Source: Polyangia bacterium
GTDB lineage: Bacteria; Myxococcota_A; Polyangia; Nannocystales; Nannocystaceae
Reading direction: 5' to 3'
Length of the DNA stretch: 64,000 nt
Assembly: GCA_030430565.1 (NCBI GenBank)
Contig: JAUIKS010000009.1
Coordinates: 186,001-250,000, forward strand
The translations under genes and the position numbers were made by a program. The notes beneath the pieces are model-generated. The model was given only the letters and a program-made list of their open reading frames with translations. It made no database searches and had not been told where the DNA came from. This document shows, piece after piece, positions 13,337 through 21,773 of this stretch (its first letter is position 1; each line of letters begins with the position of its first letter).

Positions 13337-15196
13337 CTAGCTGGCGGCCTTCGTCGCCGTCGACGGCTTGATGGCCCGCATGAGCACGATCGGGACCGCG
13401 ACGGTCAGGCCGATCTGCAGCAGCCCGAGCACCGGGCTCACGTGGAACAGCGCGAACACATCCTCGAGGTCCATCCGCGACCCGCGGTCAGCCCACTCGG
13501 CGGCGTGCACAAAGGTCATGCACATGAACATCCCGCAGAACGCGACCCACAGGCGACCGGCGATGGTCGAGGGCACCGCGGTGACGCGCACGACCAGCAG
13601 CGCCGCGACCAGCAGCGTGTAGCTGAGGTACATGAGCGAGATCGGGTGGAACATGTCATCGATCTCGGGGTTGTGGACCGCGCTCAGCGACGCCACCGTG
13701 ACGATGATGAACAGCCCGACGTAGGAGAACAGCTCGCCGACGATCGACCACACCGGGATCTTGCGCAGGCGCGCCGGGATGTCGCCGACCGGCACGCGCA
13801 TCATCAGGGTGATGAGCAGCGGGATCGTGAGCAGCGCGAGGTCGATGTAGAACATCTCCTCGAGGTTCCAGTTGCGCTCGGCGACCGGGAAGGCGCGCGA
13901 GACCATGACGACCGAGATCGCGGCGGCGCAGAAGCCCTCGAGGCGGCTGAGGCTGACGCCCGGCACGCCGCTGAGGCGTCGCTCGAGCGCGCGGGCGCCG
14001 AGCAGGCCGAGCAGCGCGAGGCCCACGGCCCCGAGCGCGATCGCGGCGTCGGCCTTCACGGCCACCGTATAGGTCCACAGCGGCTCAGGCGGGACCAGCG
14101 AGGCGCGGATCAGGTGGATCGCCGAGGCGTTCGGCAGCAGCGCGAGCGCGCCGGCCGACTCCCTGCCGACGTTGAAGCCGAGCCCGAGGCCCGCCATGCC
14201 GAGGAAGCCGAGCGCGCCGAGCAGCCCGATGCCGATGACCCCCGGGGTCCGGCGTCGCCCGATGGCGAGGCCGATCAGCATGGTGAGGATCGAGAGGAAG
14301 AAGCTCGCGGCCGCGAGCACCGGCAGCACCGCGAGCGCCGGCACGACCGAGCCCGTGAGCGTCGCGGCCATCAGCAAGAGCGCGGCCTGCGGGAGCGCGA
14401 CGATCGCGATGATCGCCATGGGGCCCGCGAACAGCCCGATGACCAGATCACGCGCGCGCAGGGCGGTGCCGGTCAGCGGCATCAGCGTGTTCTCGTGCGC
14501 CTCCTGGGCCATCTGCGTGCCGACGAGCAGCGGGCCGAAGACCAGCGCGAGCATCGTCAGGCCGATGCCCGCGAGCACGCCCGTGAAGCGCAGCGCGTCG
14601 CGCAGGCCGAAGGGCGACTCGTAGCGGACGACGTGGGGCACGAGCTGGGCGTTGACGATCGCGTGCAGACGCTCGACCTCGCGGTCGTCGTACCAGTTGA
14701 AGTTCCACTGCTCCCAGTGGTCGTTCTCGAGCCCGTTGGGGTGCAGCAGCAGGTGCTGCGCGCGCACGATCTCGGCGCGACGGACGAGGCCGGCGTGCTG
14801 ACGCGGCGCCGGCGAGTTGACGGCGCTGTCGACCAGCGCGCTCGCCTCGTTGACCTGATTGGCGACCTGCGAGGCGCGCCAGTCGTAGTCGCTCCAGCCC
14901 GGCGTCGTGACGTTCTCGCGGGCGCGCGTGAGCGCGGCGAACTCGTCGTCGTCGTCGGCGAAGATCGTGAACTCCTGGCGCTCGCGCTCGTAGCGGGCGT
15001 CCTCCATGCCGAACTCGTGCCGGAGCTCGCGCTCGAAGCTGCCCGGGCTGAGCGTGATCCAGGTGCCCACCATGACGGTGAGCGCCGCGAGCATCATCGA
15101 CAGCAGCGTGTAGCGGCGCAGGCGGTTGCCTCGCAGCGAGCGCGTCACGAACGGCAGCACCGCCGCGCGCAGTTGAGATAGTGATGGGGCCTTCAT
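13337..15196 (-). CDS. ABC-2-type transporter permease
   Basis: A 619-residue membrane protein: one N-terminal helix (YTLLSMMLAALTVMVGTWIT), a soluble extracytoplasmic region of roughly 150 residues, then about ten or more helices. The segment GTQMAQEAHENTLMPLTGTALRARDLVIG resembles the coupling region of ABC-2 permeases, where an ERE..T..LL-type motif precedes the helices. It starts 12 bases after the ATPase gene, so the two form an exporter operon. The substrate is unknown. The same architecture appears in the orphan permease at 56,507. Confidence 0.85.
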   Translation of the reverse strand: MKAPSLSQLRAAVLPFVTRSLRGNRLRRYTLLSMMLAALTVMVGTWITLSPGSFERELRHEFGMEDARYERERQEFTIFADDDDEFAALTRARENVTTPGWSDYDWRASQVANQVNEASALVDSAVNSPAPRQHAGLVRRAEIVRAQHLLLHPNGLENDHWEQWNFNWYDDREVERLHAIVNAQLVPHVVRYESPFGLRDALRFTGVLAGIGLTMLALVFGPLLVGTQMAQEAHENTLMPLTGTALRARDLVIGLFAGPMAIIAIVALPQAALLLMAATLTGSVVPALAVLPVLAAASFFLSILTMLIGLAIGRRRTPGVIGIGLLGALGFLGMAGLGLGFNVGRESAGALALLPNASAIHLIRASLVPPEPLWTYTVAVKADAAIALGAVGLALLGLLGARALERRLSGVPGVSLSRLEGFCAAAISVVMVSRAFPVAERNWNLEEMFYIDLALLTIPLLITLMMRVPVGDIPARLRKIPVWSIVGELFSYVGLFIIVTVASLSAVHNPEIDDMFHPISLMYLSYTLLVAALLVVRVTAVPSTIAGRLWVAFCGMFMCMTFVHAAEWADRGSRMDLEDVFALFHVSPVLGLLQIGLTVAVPIVLMRAIKPSTATKAAS

Positions 15197-15208
15197 GCTG
15201 GATGTTCC

Positions 15209-16156
15209 TCAGTTCACCCGGTTGTCCGAGAGTCGATTGTACACATCCTCGAGCCGGCTCCTCAGCCGGCTCACGGTGACGACGCGGACGCCGGCGGACA
15301 CGAGGTCCGCGAGGATGTCGGCCATGAGCGCCTCGCCGCCCTGGACCTGGATCGTGATGGTCTCTAGGCCATCTTCTTCGCCTGTCTCTTCAATCAGCGC
15401 GCGGTGGCGCTGGAGCCGCTCGCGGGCCAGCTCGCCGCCCGAGAGCAGGCGCAGCTGGAAGACGAAGCGCGTGACCTCGTAGCGGTCGATGATGTCGGCG
15501 ACGTCGCCGGCGACCACGAGCTCGCCGCCCTGAATGATCGCCACCCGGTCGCAGAGGTCATCGAGCTCGCGGAGGATGTGCGACGAGACCAGCACGGTCA
15601 CGCCGCGCTCGCGCGTGCGCAGCAGGATCTTGCGGAGATCGCTGCGGCCGCGGGGGTCAAGTCCGTCGGCCGGCTCATCCAGGATCAGCAGGCGCGGGCT
15701 GTGCAGCAGGCAGCGCGCGATCAGCAGGCGCTGGCGCATGCCCTTGGAGAGCGAGCCCGTCGGCGTGTCGCGCTTGCCCACGAGGTCGAAGGTCTCGAGC
15801 GTCTCGGAGATCGAGCGCTCCAGCTCGGCGGACGGCATCCGGAAGCACTGGCCGAAGAAGCGCAGGTACTCGGCCGGGGTCATGTGCTTGTAGAGCGGGT
15901 TGCCGTCGCCCAGAAAGCCGATCTGCCGGCGCAGCGCGGTGATGTCCCCCTCCGTGAGCGGCGCGCCGTCGAAGTGGACCGCGCCCTCGCTCGGGTTCAT
16001 CACGGTCGCGAGCATGCGCAGCGTGGTCGACTTGCCGGCGCCGTTGGGGCCGATGAGCCCGAAGATCGAGCCGCTCGGGATCGCGAGGTCGAGCCCGCGC
16101 ACCGCCCAGCTCTCGCCGTCGTAGGTCTTCCCGAGTCCGCTTGCCTCTATCTCCAT
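15209..16156 (-). CDS. ABC transporter ATP-binding protein
   Basis: A 315-residue nucleotide-binding subunit. Walker A GPNGAGKST (about 36-44), signature SLSKGMRQRL (about 135-144, a common variant of LSGGQ in ABC-2 exporters), Walker B LLILDEP (about 156-162), D-loop DGLD and the switch histidine in VSSHIL are all present. The C-terminal extension (about 215-315) is typical of this exporter class. It powers the permease encoded directly downstream. The region from 16,157 to 16,402 separates it from a divergent protease gene. Confidence 0.95.
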   Translation of the reverse strand: MEIEASGLGKTYDGESWAVRGLDLAIPSGSIFGLIGPNGAGKSTTLRMLATVMNPSEGAVHFDGAPLTEGDITALRRQIGFLGDGNPLYKHMTPAEYLRFFGQCFRMPSAELERSISETLETFDLVGKRDTPTGSLSKGMRQRLLIARCLLHSPRLLILDEPADGLDPRGRSDLRKILLRTRERGVTVLVSSHILRELDDLCDRVAIIQGGELVVAGDVADIIDRYEVTRFVFQLRLLSGGELARERLQRHRALIEETGEEDGLETITIQVQGGEALMADILADLVSAGVRVVTVSRLRSRLEDVYNRLSDNRVN

Positions 16157-16402
16157 ACCGTGGTCTCGCTCTGTGTCTCTCGGGTCAGGTCGCGCGTGTC
16201 AGCGGAGGATATCTTCGCTCGAGTCGGCGGGGCGCGGGCGCGTGTGGGCGCGTCGGCGGTGAGGTGCGAACACGGGCCGCGCGCTCGCGCGGTTTCGTGT
16301 GCGGCAGCTCGAAGGACGAGCTGTTCAGACGTGCAAACGTGCGTCCTCGGGTTTAGATTTCAGATATCCGTGTCTATTCAGTTTGTGGGTCCATCGCGGT
16401 CT

Positions 16403-17980
16403 GTGCGTGATCCCGCGCGGCGCGCTGCGCAGCGCGTCGCCGCCCGCCCATCGCCCTCGAGCCCGCGAGCAGCGGGGTCCTGGAGGCCTCGAGGCGCGCT
16501 GCTGAGGACCCTGGGCCTGGCCGCGCTGCTCGTGGGGAGTCTGCACGCCTCGGCGTGCGCCACGAGCGCTCATCGCTATGGGGAGGTCACCGTTCGCGAG
16601 GGCGCCCCGCGTCGCGTGCTCAAGCCGCTTGCGACCGCGCAGGCCGGCGTCGCGTCGGTCGGCGTCATCGAGACCGATGTCGGGCGCGGGCTCGCCTTCG
16701 TCGTCGACGAGTCCGGCTACCTGCTGACCAACCGGCACGTCGTCGAGGACGCCGATCACATCGAGCACATCAGCTTCCCCGGCTTAAACCCGGCGCGCAC
16801 CTACTCGGGCGTGCGCATCGTGTTCGTCGATCCCGAGCGCGACCTCGCGCTGCTCAAGGTCGAGACCGACGCGCCGCTGCCGAGCTTGCCGCTGGCCTCC
16901 GCGGACCAGGAGCCGATCGGCTCCTACCTCGAGCGAGCCGATCGCGTGATGCTGCTGGCGGCGAAGCGGCGAGCCGACGAGCACGTCGCGCGCGGCGACG
17001 GGCGCGAGCTCGAGTCGGGCTTCATCGCCCACCTCGGGCGCGTGCGCGACCTCGAGGTGTTCAATGAGTCAGTCGGTCGCGGACCCTACTTCGGCTTCTC
17101 GAGCGCGGTCGAGCGCGGGCAGAGCGGGGGCCCGGTGCTCGATCGCTACGGGCGCGCCGTGGGCATCGTGACGTGGACCTGGAAGCACCGCGCCGGCGGT
17201 TACGCCATCCCGATCTCGTCCGCCGCCGACATGCTCTCGGAGCGCCCGCAGCTCGACACCCGCAGCCAGCAGCTCGCGCGCGCCAAGGGCCGCGCCGAGC
17301 GCTTCGTCGCCGCGCTCAACGGCCGTCAGTCCGAGCGCGCGCGGCTGATGCTCTCGCCCACGCACGCGCGCGCCGTCCGCAGCGACACGCTCTCGGCCCT
17401 GGGCGAGCACATCGCCGACGACGGCCAAGGCGCGGTGCGTCAGTTCGTCGGCGCGCTCGAGGCCTTGATCGGCGACACGCCCGAATTCAAGGACGACGAC
17501 GAGCGCTTCGACGCCGTGCTCGAGCTGGTCCTTCGTACAGGCGCCGAAGAGTTCCGCGAGGCGCTCGGGGTCGACGAGGCCTTGCCGGGCGACCAGGTCG
17601 TGAGCTTCTTCTGGGAATTCGCGCACGCCTACGTCAGCGCGCGGCACTTCGGCGAGCTGCCCGTCGGCGACGCGGTCGACGCGGCGCTGCGTCGGCTCCA
17701 GAGCCTCGACGCCGCCCGGACCTTCGCCTTCGCCGACTTCAGCCGTCGGCTCGCGGACGCGCGCGTAGAGATCGAGAAGGTCGAGCTGATCCCCGGCGTC
17801 TACGCCCCGACGGCCGTGGTCACGCTCCGCGCCGAGGGCGGGCGCGGCCGCACGCGCGCGCTGCCCCAAGCGTCGCTCACGGGCGCGGCTCGCTTCGAGG
17901 ATCGGGTGCACGTGCTGCAGATGCGCCTGGAGTGGGGCGACTGGTACGTCGCGGAGCTGCAGACGCGCGCGCGGGGGTAG
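16403..17980 (+). CDS. S1-type (trypsin-like) serine protease with long C-terminal region
   Basis: An exported protease of about 525 residues. With the GTG at 16403 as start, the triad is His 112 (TNRHVVEDADH), Asp 147 (DPERDLALLK) and Ser 241 (RGQSGGPVLD), the DegP/S1C-like arrangement; no PDZ domain follows. A hydrophobic segment (LRTLGLAALLVGSLHASAC) serves as signal, with a possible lipidated Cys 52. The true start is uncertain: another GTG lies at 16385, and the frame runs far back as antisense to the ABC ATPase. The 270-residue C-terminal region has no domain I recognise. It probably acts in protein quality control or signalling in the periplasm. Confidence 0.85.
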   Translation: MRDPARRAAQRVAARPSPSSPRAAGSWRPRGALLRTLGLAALLVGSLHASACATSAHRYGEVTVREGAPRRVLKPLATAQAGVASVGVIETDVGRGLAFVVDESGYLLTNRHVVEDADHIEHISFPGLNPARTYSGVRIVFVDPERDLALLKVETDAPLPSLPLASADQEPIGSYLERADRVMLLAAKRRADEHVARGDGRELESGFIAHLGRVRDLEVFNESVGRGPYFGFSSAVERGQSGGPVLDRYGRAVGIVTWTWKHRAGGYAIPISSAADMLSERPQLDTRSQQLARAKGRAERFVAALNGRQSERARLMLSPTHARAVRSDTLSALGEHIADDGQGAVRQFVGALEALIGDTPEFKDDDERFDAVLELVLRTGAEEFREALGVDEALPGDQVVSFFWEFAHAYVSARHFGELPVGDAVDAALRRLQSLDAARTFAFADFSRRLADARVEIEKVELIPGVYAPTAVVTLRAEGGRGRTRALPQASLTGAARFEDRVHVLQMRLEWGDWYVAELQTRARG

Positions 17981-18010
17981 GAGCGTGTCTGAGTCATCCC
18001 AGACACGCTC
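17981..18010 (+). terminator. Perfect 11-bp hairpin directly after the protease stop
   Basis: GAGCGTGTCTG (17981-17991) and CAGACACGCTC (18000-18010) are perfect inverted repeats with an 8-base loop, starting at the base after the stop codon. No T run follows. Likely transcript 3' end or termination site. Confidence 0.6.
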
Positions 18011-18046
18011 CTGGCGTCTCGACTCCGCGGGTAGATTGCTACTGTC

Positions 18047-19075
18047 GTGGTCAGCGTGACCCCGCAGCACGTCATCGACACAGGCGGCACTCCCTACGCG
18101 CTGTGCTTCGCGCCCGACGGTCGACGGCTCGCGATCGGCGTCGGGGACTGGTACGCCTATGACAGCGGCTTGATCGTCGCCGCGCTCCCATCCCTCGAGA
18201 CACGCGAGATCCCCACGCGCGGGTGCTCGCTCTCTGCCCTGCGCTTCGACGACGCCGGGGCGCGGGTGTTCGCGTCGGCCTGGGGCGCGGGCAGGAGCCC
18301 CTCGCCCGCGCTCGTGATCGACACGGTGGGCGGGGCTGCGCACAAGCTGGTCGCGACCGCTTCGGTGGGGACCGGGCTGTGCGCTCACCGCGGTCAGCTG
18401 TTCGTGCGCTCGGCGGGCGTCGCGAATCCCTTTCTGCCGATCTCGAGCGAGGGCCTTCGAATCGCGCGGCGTGACAGCCATCTGTATCACTCGCGCGTGG
18501 TGGGCGTTGGCGACGCGTTGATCACGGGCGCGGACGCGGGTCCAGAGAGCGGCGACTGGCGATCGATCGCGGGGCGCGAGCGATCGCTGCCGCGCGCGCG
18601 GCTGGTTACCCGGTCCCTTGCGACCGGCGCGATCGAGCGCGTCGAGACGCCGCACCTCGGACGGATCTGCTCGATCGCGAAGGCCCCCGCCGGCGACGCC
18701 TACGTCACCGGCGGCCTCCTCGGCGAGCTGTATCTCTGGCCCGAGGGCCGCCTGCTCGACACCGTGCCGACGGCCGACGAGCGCCGGCTGGCGGGCGTCC
18801 AATGGTTGAGCTTCGGTCCGCAGAGCGTCGTCGCGCTCTGCTTTGACCACACGGGAGCGCGCCTGTTCGCCGTCTCCGCCGGCGGCGTCGTCGTCGAGTA
18901 CCACGACCTTGCGCGCGTCCGGAGCTGGCGGATTGAAGGGCTCGGATCGCCGCGCTCAATCGCGGCCCACCCGCGCCGATCGCTCCTCGCGATCGGCGTC
19001 AAGCGCCCGAGCCCGCGCCCCCACGTCGAGTTTCGCTCGATGCGCCCGAGTCACGTCGCGCTGTTCGAAACCTAG
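18047..19075 (+). CDS. WD40/beta-propeller-like protein
   Basis: A 342-residue protein made of repeated beta-strand blocks: TPYALCFAPDGRRLAIGVGD, SALRFDDAGARVFASAWG, ALCFDHTGARLFAVSAGG and SIAAHPRRSLLAIG, each with the pattern of a WD40-type blade. There is no signal peptide, so it is likely cytoplasmic and serves as a binding scaffold. GTG 18047 is the only sensible start; a TAGATT hexamer at 18032-18037 would place transcription at or very near this GTG, suggesting a leaderless message. Partner unknown. Confidence 0.75.
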   Translation: MVSVTPQHVIDTGGTPYALCFAPDGRRLAIGVGDWYAYDSGLIVAALPSLETREIPTRGCSLSALRFDDAGARVFASAWGAGRSPSPALVIDTVGGAAHKLVATASVGTGLCAHRGQLFVRSAGVANPFLPISSEGLRIARRDSHLYHSRVVGVGDALITGADAGPESGDWRSIAGRERSLPRARLVTRSLATGAIERVETPHLGRICSIAKAPAGDAYVTGGLLGELYLWPEGRLLDTVPTADERRLAGVQWLSFGPQSVVALCFDHTGARLFAVSAGGVVVEYHDLARVRSWRIEGLGSPRSIAAHPRRSLLAIGVKRPSPRPHVEFRSMRPSHVALFET

Positions 19076-19120
19076 GTGTGGGGCCAGGAACCCGCGCTCG
19101 ATCGAGTTGTCTCTTTAGAC

Positions 19121-19636
19121 ATGCGACCCCGCGCGCGATTCTCGATGGTGGCCGCGCTCGGCGGCGTCGTCGGCTGCGGCGCCGGATCGACGCTGTCGCC
19201 GACGCCCGCGTCAGCGCCCGAGGTCGACCCGCGCGGCGTCCCGAGCTGTAGCGACGGGATGCCGCCGGTGCGCGAGTTCTACGAGGAGAACGAGATCGTC
19301 GACGGGGTTGTGCCGGAGGCGAGGTACTACCGCGACCTCGTGGCCCAGCGCGCGGAGAACATGCCCGCGCTGCGGGAGTGCTACCAGCGCGGTCTCGAGA
19401 GGGACCCTCGGCTCGAGGGCGCGTTCCAGCTGCGCTGGTTCGTCGGCCCGGACGGCGGCGTGGAGCGGATCGAGCTGGCGTCGCGCCCCACGCTGCGCGA
19501 CTGCGGCGTCGTAACCTGCGTAATGAGACAGGCGGTGACCTGGCGCTTCATCGCGCGCGACGAGACCCAGCGCTACGAGCTGAGGATCCGCTTCGAGAAC
19601 CCCTACGACGATGACACGCGGCTGCCGGGCGAGTAG
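19121..19636 (+). CDS. Lipoprotein with AgmX/PglI-type C-terminal domain
   Basis: A 171-residue protein. ATG 19121 gives a short signal peptide ending in VVGCG (lipid Cys 19). The C-terminal block (MPALRECYQRGLERDPRLEGAFQLRWFVGPDGGVERIEL...FIARDETQRYELRIRFENPY) matches the TonB-like AgmX/PglI C-terminal domain common in myxobacteria: a conserved CY, then a G-x-DG-x-V strand, then a final strand. Such domains are thought to act in envelope complexes including gliding machinery; a specific role here is not shown. Confidence 0.75.
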   Translation: MRPRARFSMVAALGGVVGCGAGSTLSPTPASAPEVDPRGVPSCSDGMPPVREFYEENEIVDGVVPEARYYRDLVAQRAENMPALRECYQRGLERDPRLEGAFQLRWFVGPDGGVERIELASRPTLRDCGVVTCVMRQAVTWRFIARDETQRYELRIRFENPYDDDTRLPGE

Positions 19637-19640
19637 CGGC

Positions 19641-19686
19641 CCGTGGCGAGCGTCGGCGTGTCGACTCGCGTGGACGCTCGCCGCGG
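19641..19686. terminator. Bidirectional terminator hairpin between convergent genes
   Basis: GGCGAGCGTC (19645-19654) pairs perfectly with GACGCTCGCC (19673-19682); the stem extends outward through a T-G wobble and CCG/CGG to about 14 pairs, with an 18-base loop. It fills the 59-bp space between the plus-strand lipoprotein gene and the minus-strand methyltransferase gene and can serve both. Confidence 0.6.
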
Positions 19687-19695
19687 GCTGCTCGC

Positions 19696-20607
19696 TCAGG
19701 CGCGGACCACGGCGGGGCCGCGGCGCTCGCGGGGCGCGCTCGCGGGCGTTCGCAGCGTGACGCGCAGCAGGTACAGCGCGCGCTGCCGGAAGCCGGCGGC
19801 GGACATCTTGAGGTATCGAATATAGTTGGTGACCAGCGCCTCGCTGGTCAGCGCCGTCGCCTCCGCGCGCCGCTCGATCAGCGTCTGCGCCCACTGGCGG
19901 CACGTCCGCTCGTAGTCGTCGGGATCGTTGCGCAGCCGCTCGATGTGCAGGACGCCGCGCGCGGCGGCGGCGAGCTGGTCGAGGGTCGGCAGGTCGGAGC
20001 CCGGGAAGATCGCCTCGGTGATGAAGGGGTCGAGCCCGCCGTCGGGCAGGTCGCCGTAGGCGATGGTCTGGAGCGAGAGCGCGGCGCCGGGCTTAAGCGC
20101 GTCGCGGCAGAACTCGAAGAAGCGGCGGTAGATCGCGATCTTGGCGTCGCGGTCGTCATGGCGGTCGGCGAAGTGCTCGAGCGCGCCGACGCAGATGATC
20201 CCGTCGTAGCCGCGCGCTCGGTGCTCGCGCCAGGACTGCAGGTGGACGGCGTACTGATCGCCGCCGCCGTGTCGCCACGCGATGTGCTCGGCCTGCTGCT
20301 CGCTCAGCGTCAGCCCGGTCACGCGCTGGGTCTTGTGGAACTCGATCATCCGGCGCATGCAGGCGCCCCAGCCGCAGCCCACGTCGAGGATGTGCCCGGC
20401 GCCCGCGGCCCCGGCCTGCTCGATGTGATAGTCGAGCTTGCGGGTCTGCGCGGCCGCGAGGCGCTCGGGCTCGCCGCCGTCCTCGTCCCCGTCCCCGTAC
20501 ATGGCGGACGAGTAGACCATGTTGGGGTCGAGCCAGAGGCGGTAGAAGTCGTCCCCGACGTCGTAGTGGTGTTGAATGTCTCGCGCGCTCGCGCCTTGCT
20601 GTGACAT
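19696..20607 (-). CDS. Cyclopropane-fatty-acid-synthase-type SAM methyltransferase
   Basis: A 303-residue class I methyltransferase of the CFA synthase/mycolic-acid-modifying group. Diagnostic are DIQHHYDVGDDFYRLWLDP near the N-terminus (about 10-28), the SAM-binding loop ILDVGCGWGACM (about 73-84), GLTLSEQQAEHI (about 98-109) and ICVGALEHFADR. It lacks the extra N-terminal domain of E. coli Cfa, so it could act on a small molecule or a lipid. It is the last gene of a minus-strand cluster with an amidinotransferase and a GNAT-like protein, 74 bases after the amidinotransferase stop. The product is likely a methylated or cyclopropanated guanidino compound, or a lipid carrying one (inference). 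Confidence 0.85.
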   Translation of the reverse strand: MSQQGASARDIQHHYDVGDDFYRLWLDPNMVYSSAMYGDGDEDGGEPERLAAAQTRKLDYHIEQAGAAGAGHILDVGCGWGACMRRMIEFHKTQRVTGLTLSEQQAEHIAWRHGGGDQYAVHLQSWREHRARGYDGIICVGALEHFADRHDDRDAKIAIYRRFFEFCRDALKPGAALSLQTIAYGDLPDGGLDPFITEAIFPGSDLPTLDQLAAAARGVLHIERLRNDPDDYERTCRQWAQTLIERRAEATALTSEALVTNYIRYLKMSAAGFRQRALYLLRVTLRTPASAPRERRGPAVVRA

Positions 20608-20681
20608 GTGCGTCTCGCTTTATGGCTCTCGGGATAGGGGGTGGATAGGCCTCTTGGCGGTATGTCTCTTGGGATAGAAGC

Positions 20682-21773
20682 TCAGGTGTAGGACTCGAGC
20701 GCGCCGCGTCGCCGGATGTCGAGCGTCACGCAGTGCAGGCCGCCGCTCAGCGTCCGGCAGTGGCGCAGCGGCACGCGCACGGTGTCGACGCCGTTTCGCT
20801 CGAGCAGGCGGATCAACGGCAGCTGCGCCTCGTTGACGACCGCGAGCTGCGGGTTGACCATGAAGAAGTTCATGCCCGACCAGATCGACGCGCGGGGGTA
20901 GGGCCAGGTCGTGCCGGTGTCGATCATCTCGGGGGCCCACAGCACGTCCCAGCCGCGGAACACCGCGGGCAGCGCGTCAGGGCTGATCCGCCCCGGGTTC
21001 AGCAGCACCTTGCCGGGCCCGAGCAGCGTCACCGTGGTGTCGAGATGGGTGCCCTCGTACACGCCCTCGAGCAGGTGCACGCGGTACTCCGAGCCGAGGG
21101 TGCGCTGCAGCCACTCGCCGCCCATGCGGTTCCCGCTGCACGAGACCAGGTAGATGATGTCACGCCCAGCGCGGACGACGTTGGCGGCGTCGAACAGCGG
21201 CTCGTCGTTGGCGAGCGCGGGGCCGTGACCCGGGAGGTTCCAGGTCCCGTCGGGCAGCCGGGGCTTGGGCGCCGAGATCCAGCGCGCGCCGCCGCGGAAG
21301 TACTCGAGCAGGAGCTGCTTGTAGGCGAAGGGCTCGAACAGGCGCGAGCGCAGCGGCATCGGCGTCTCGATGATCATGTCGCCGATCGGCAGCAGGACAT
21401 CGCGGGGGCAGTAGTTGTACTCGCCGTTGGAGCTCCACTCCGGGGTGCCGAACAGACGGCTGTGGTCGCCGCGCTCGGGTCGGCGCACGGTGACGCCGAG
21501 GCCCTCGAGGGCCGAGACCAGCACGGCGAGGTCCTCGCGCGTCTCCTCGATCACGCGCGCGTCGTAGGGGCCGCTGGGGATCTGGCTCGGGGACTCGTGG
21601 TGCTCGTGATACTCGACGGCGAACAGGTCGGGCCCGGGGGTGGGGACCTGGGCGAAGTCGGGGACGCCGACGATGATCTCCTCGAGCGGGTCCCACTCGT
21701 TGTGAACGTTGACAGGGCTGGTCGGCGTCGCGCGTGTCGGCAGGGGGATCGCGGCGGAATAGGCGGTGGTCAT
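20682..21773 (-). CDS. Glycine-amidinotransferase-family enzyme
   Basis: A 363-residue amidinotransferase. It transfers, in characterised family members, the amidino group of arginine to an amine acceptor. The catalytic set is visible: Asp 195 (LFDAANVVRAGRDI), His 243 (GTHLDTTV) and Cys 348 (SGGLHCVTLDIRRRG), plus YCPRD near 121-125. These stretches closely resemble animal AGAT (FDAADFIRAGRDIF; GGGFHCWTCDVRRRG). The residue before the catalytic His is Thr where AGAT has Met, so the acceptor need not be glycine. Start ATG 21773 overlaps the stop of the upstream gene (ATGA), so translation is coupled. Cytoplasmic enzyme, core of a probable biosynthetic operon. Confidence 0.93.
   Translation of the reverse strand: MTTAYSAAIPLPTRATPTSPVNVHNEWDPLEEIIVGVPDFAQVPTPGPDLFAVEYHEHHESPSQIPSGPYDARVIEETREDLAVLVSALEGLGVTVRRPERGDHSRLFGTPEWSSNGEYNYCPRDVLLPIGDMIIETPMPLRSRLFEPFAYKQLLLEYFRGGARWISAPKPRLPDGTWNLPGHGPALANDEPLFDAANVVRAGRDIIYLVSCSGNRMGGEWLQRTLGSEYRVHLLEGVYEGTHLDTTVTLLGPGKVLLNPGRISPDALPAVFRGWDVLWAPEMIDTGTTWPYPRASIWSGMNFFMVNPQLAVVNEAQLPLIRLLERNGVDTVRVPLRHCRTLSGGLHCVTLDIRRRGALESYT

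Noticed and set aside
19696..21773. Creatine biosynthesis (amidinotransferase plus guanidinoacetate methyltransferase)
   Set aside because: The methyltransferase has the CFA-synthase signature HHYDVGDDFYRLWLDP and does not look like guanidinoacetate methyltransferase; the residue before the catalytic His of the amidinotransferase also differs from AGAT.
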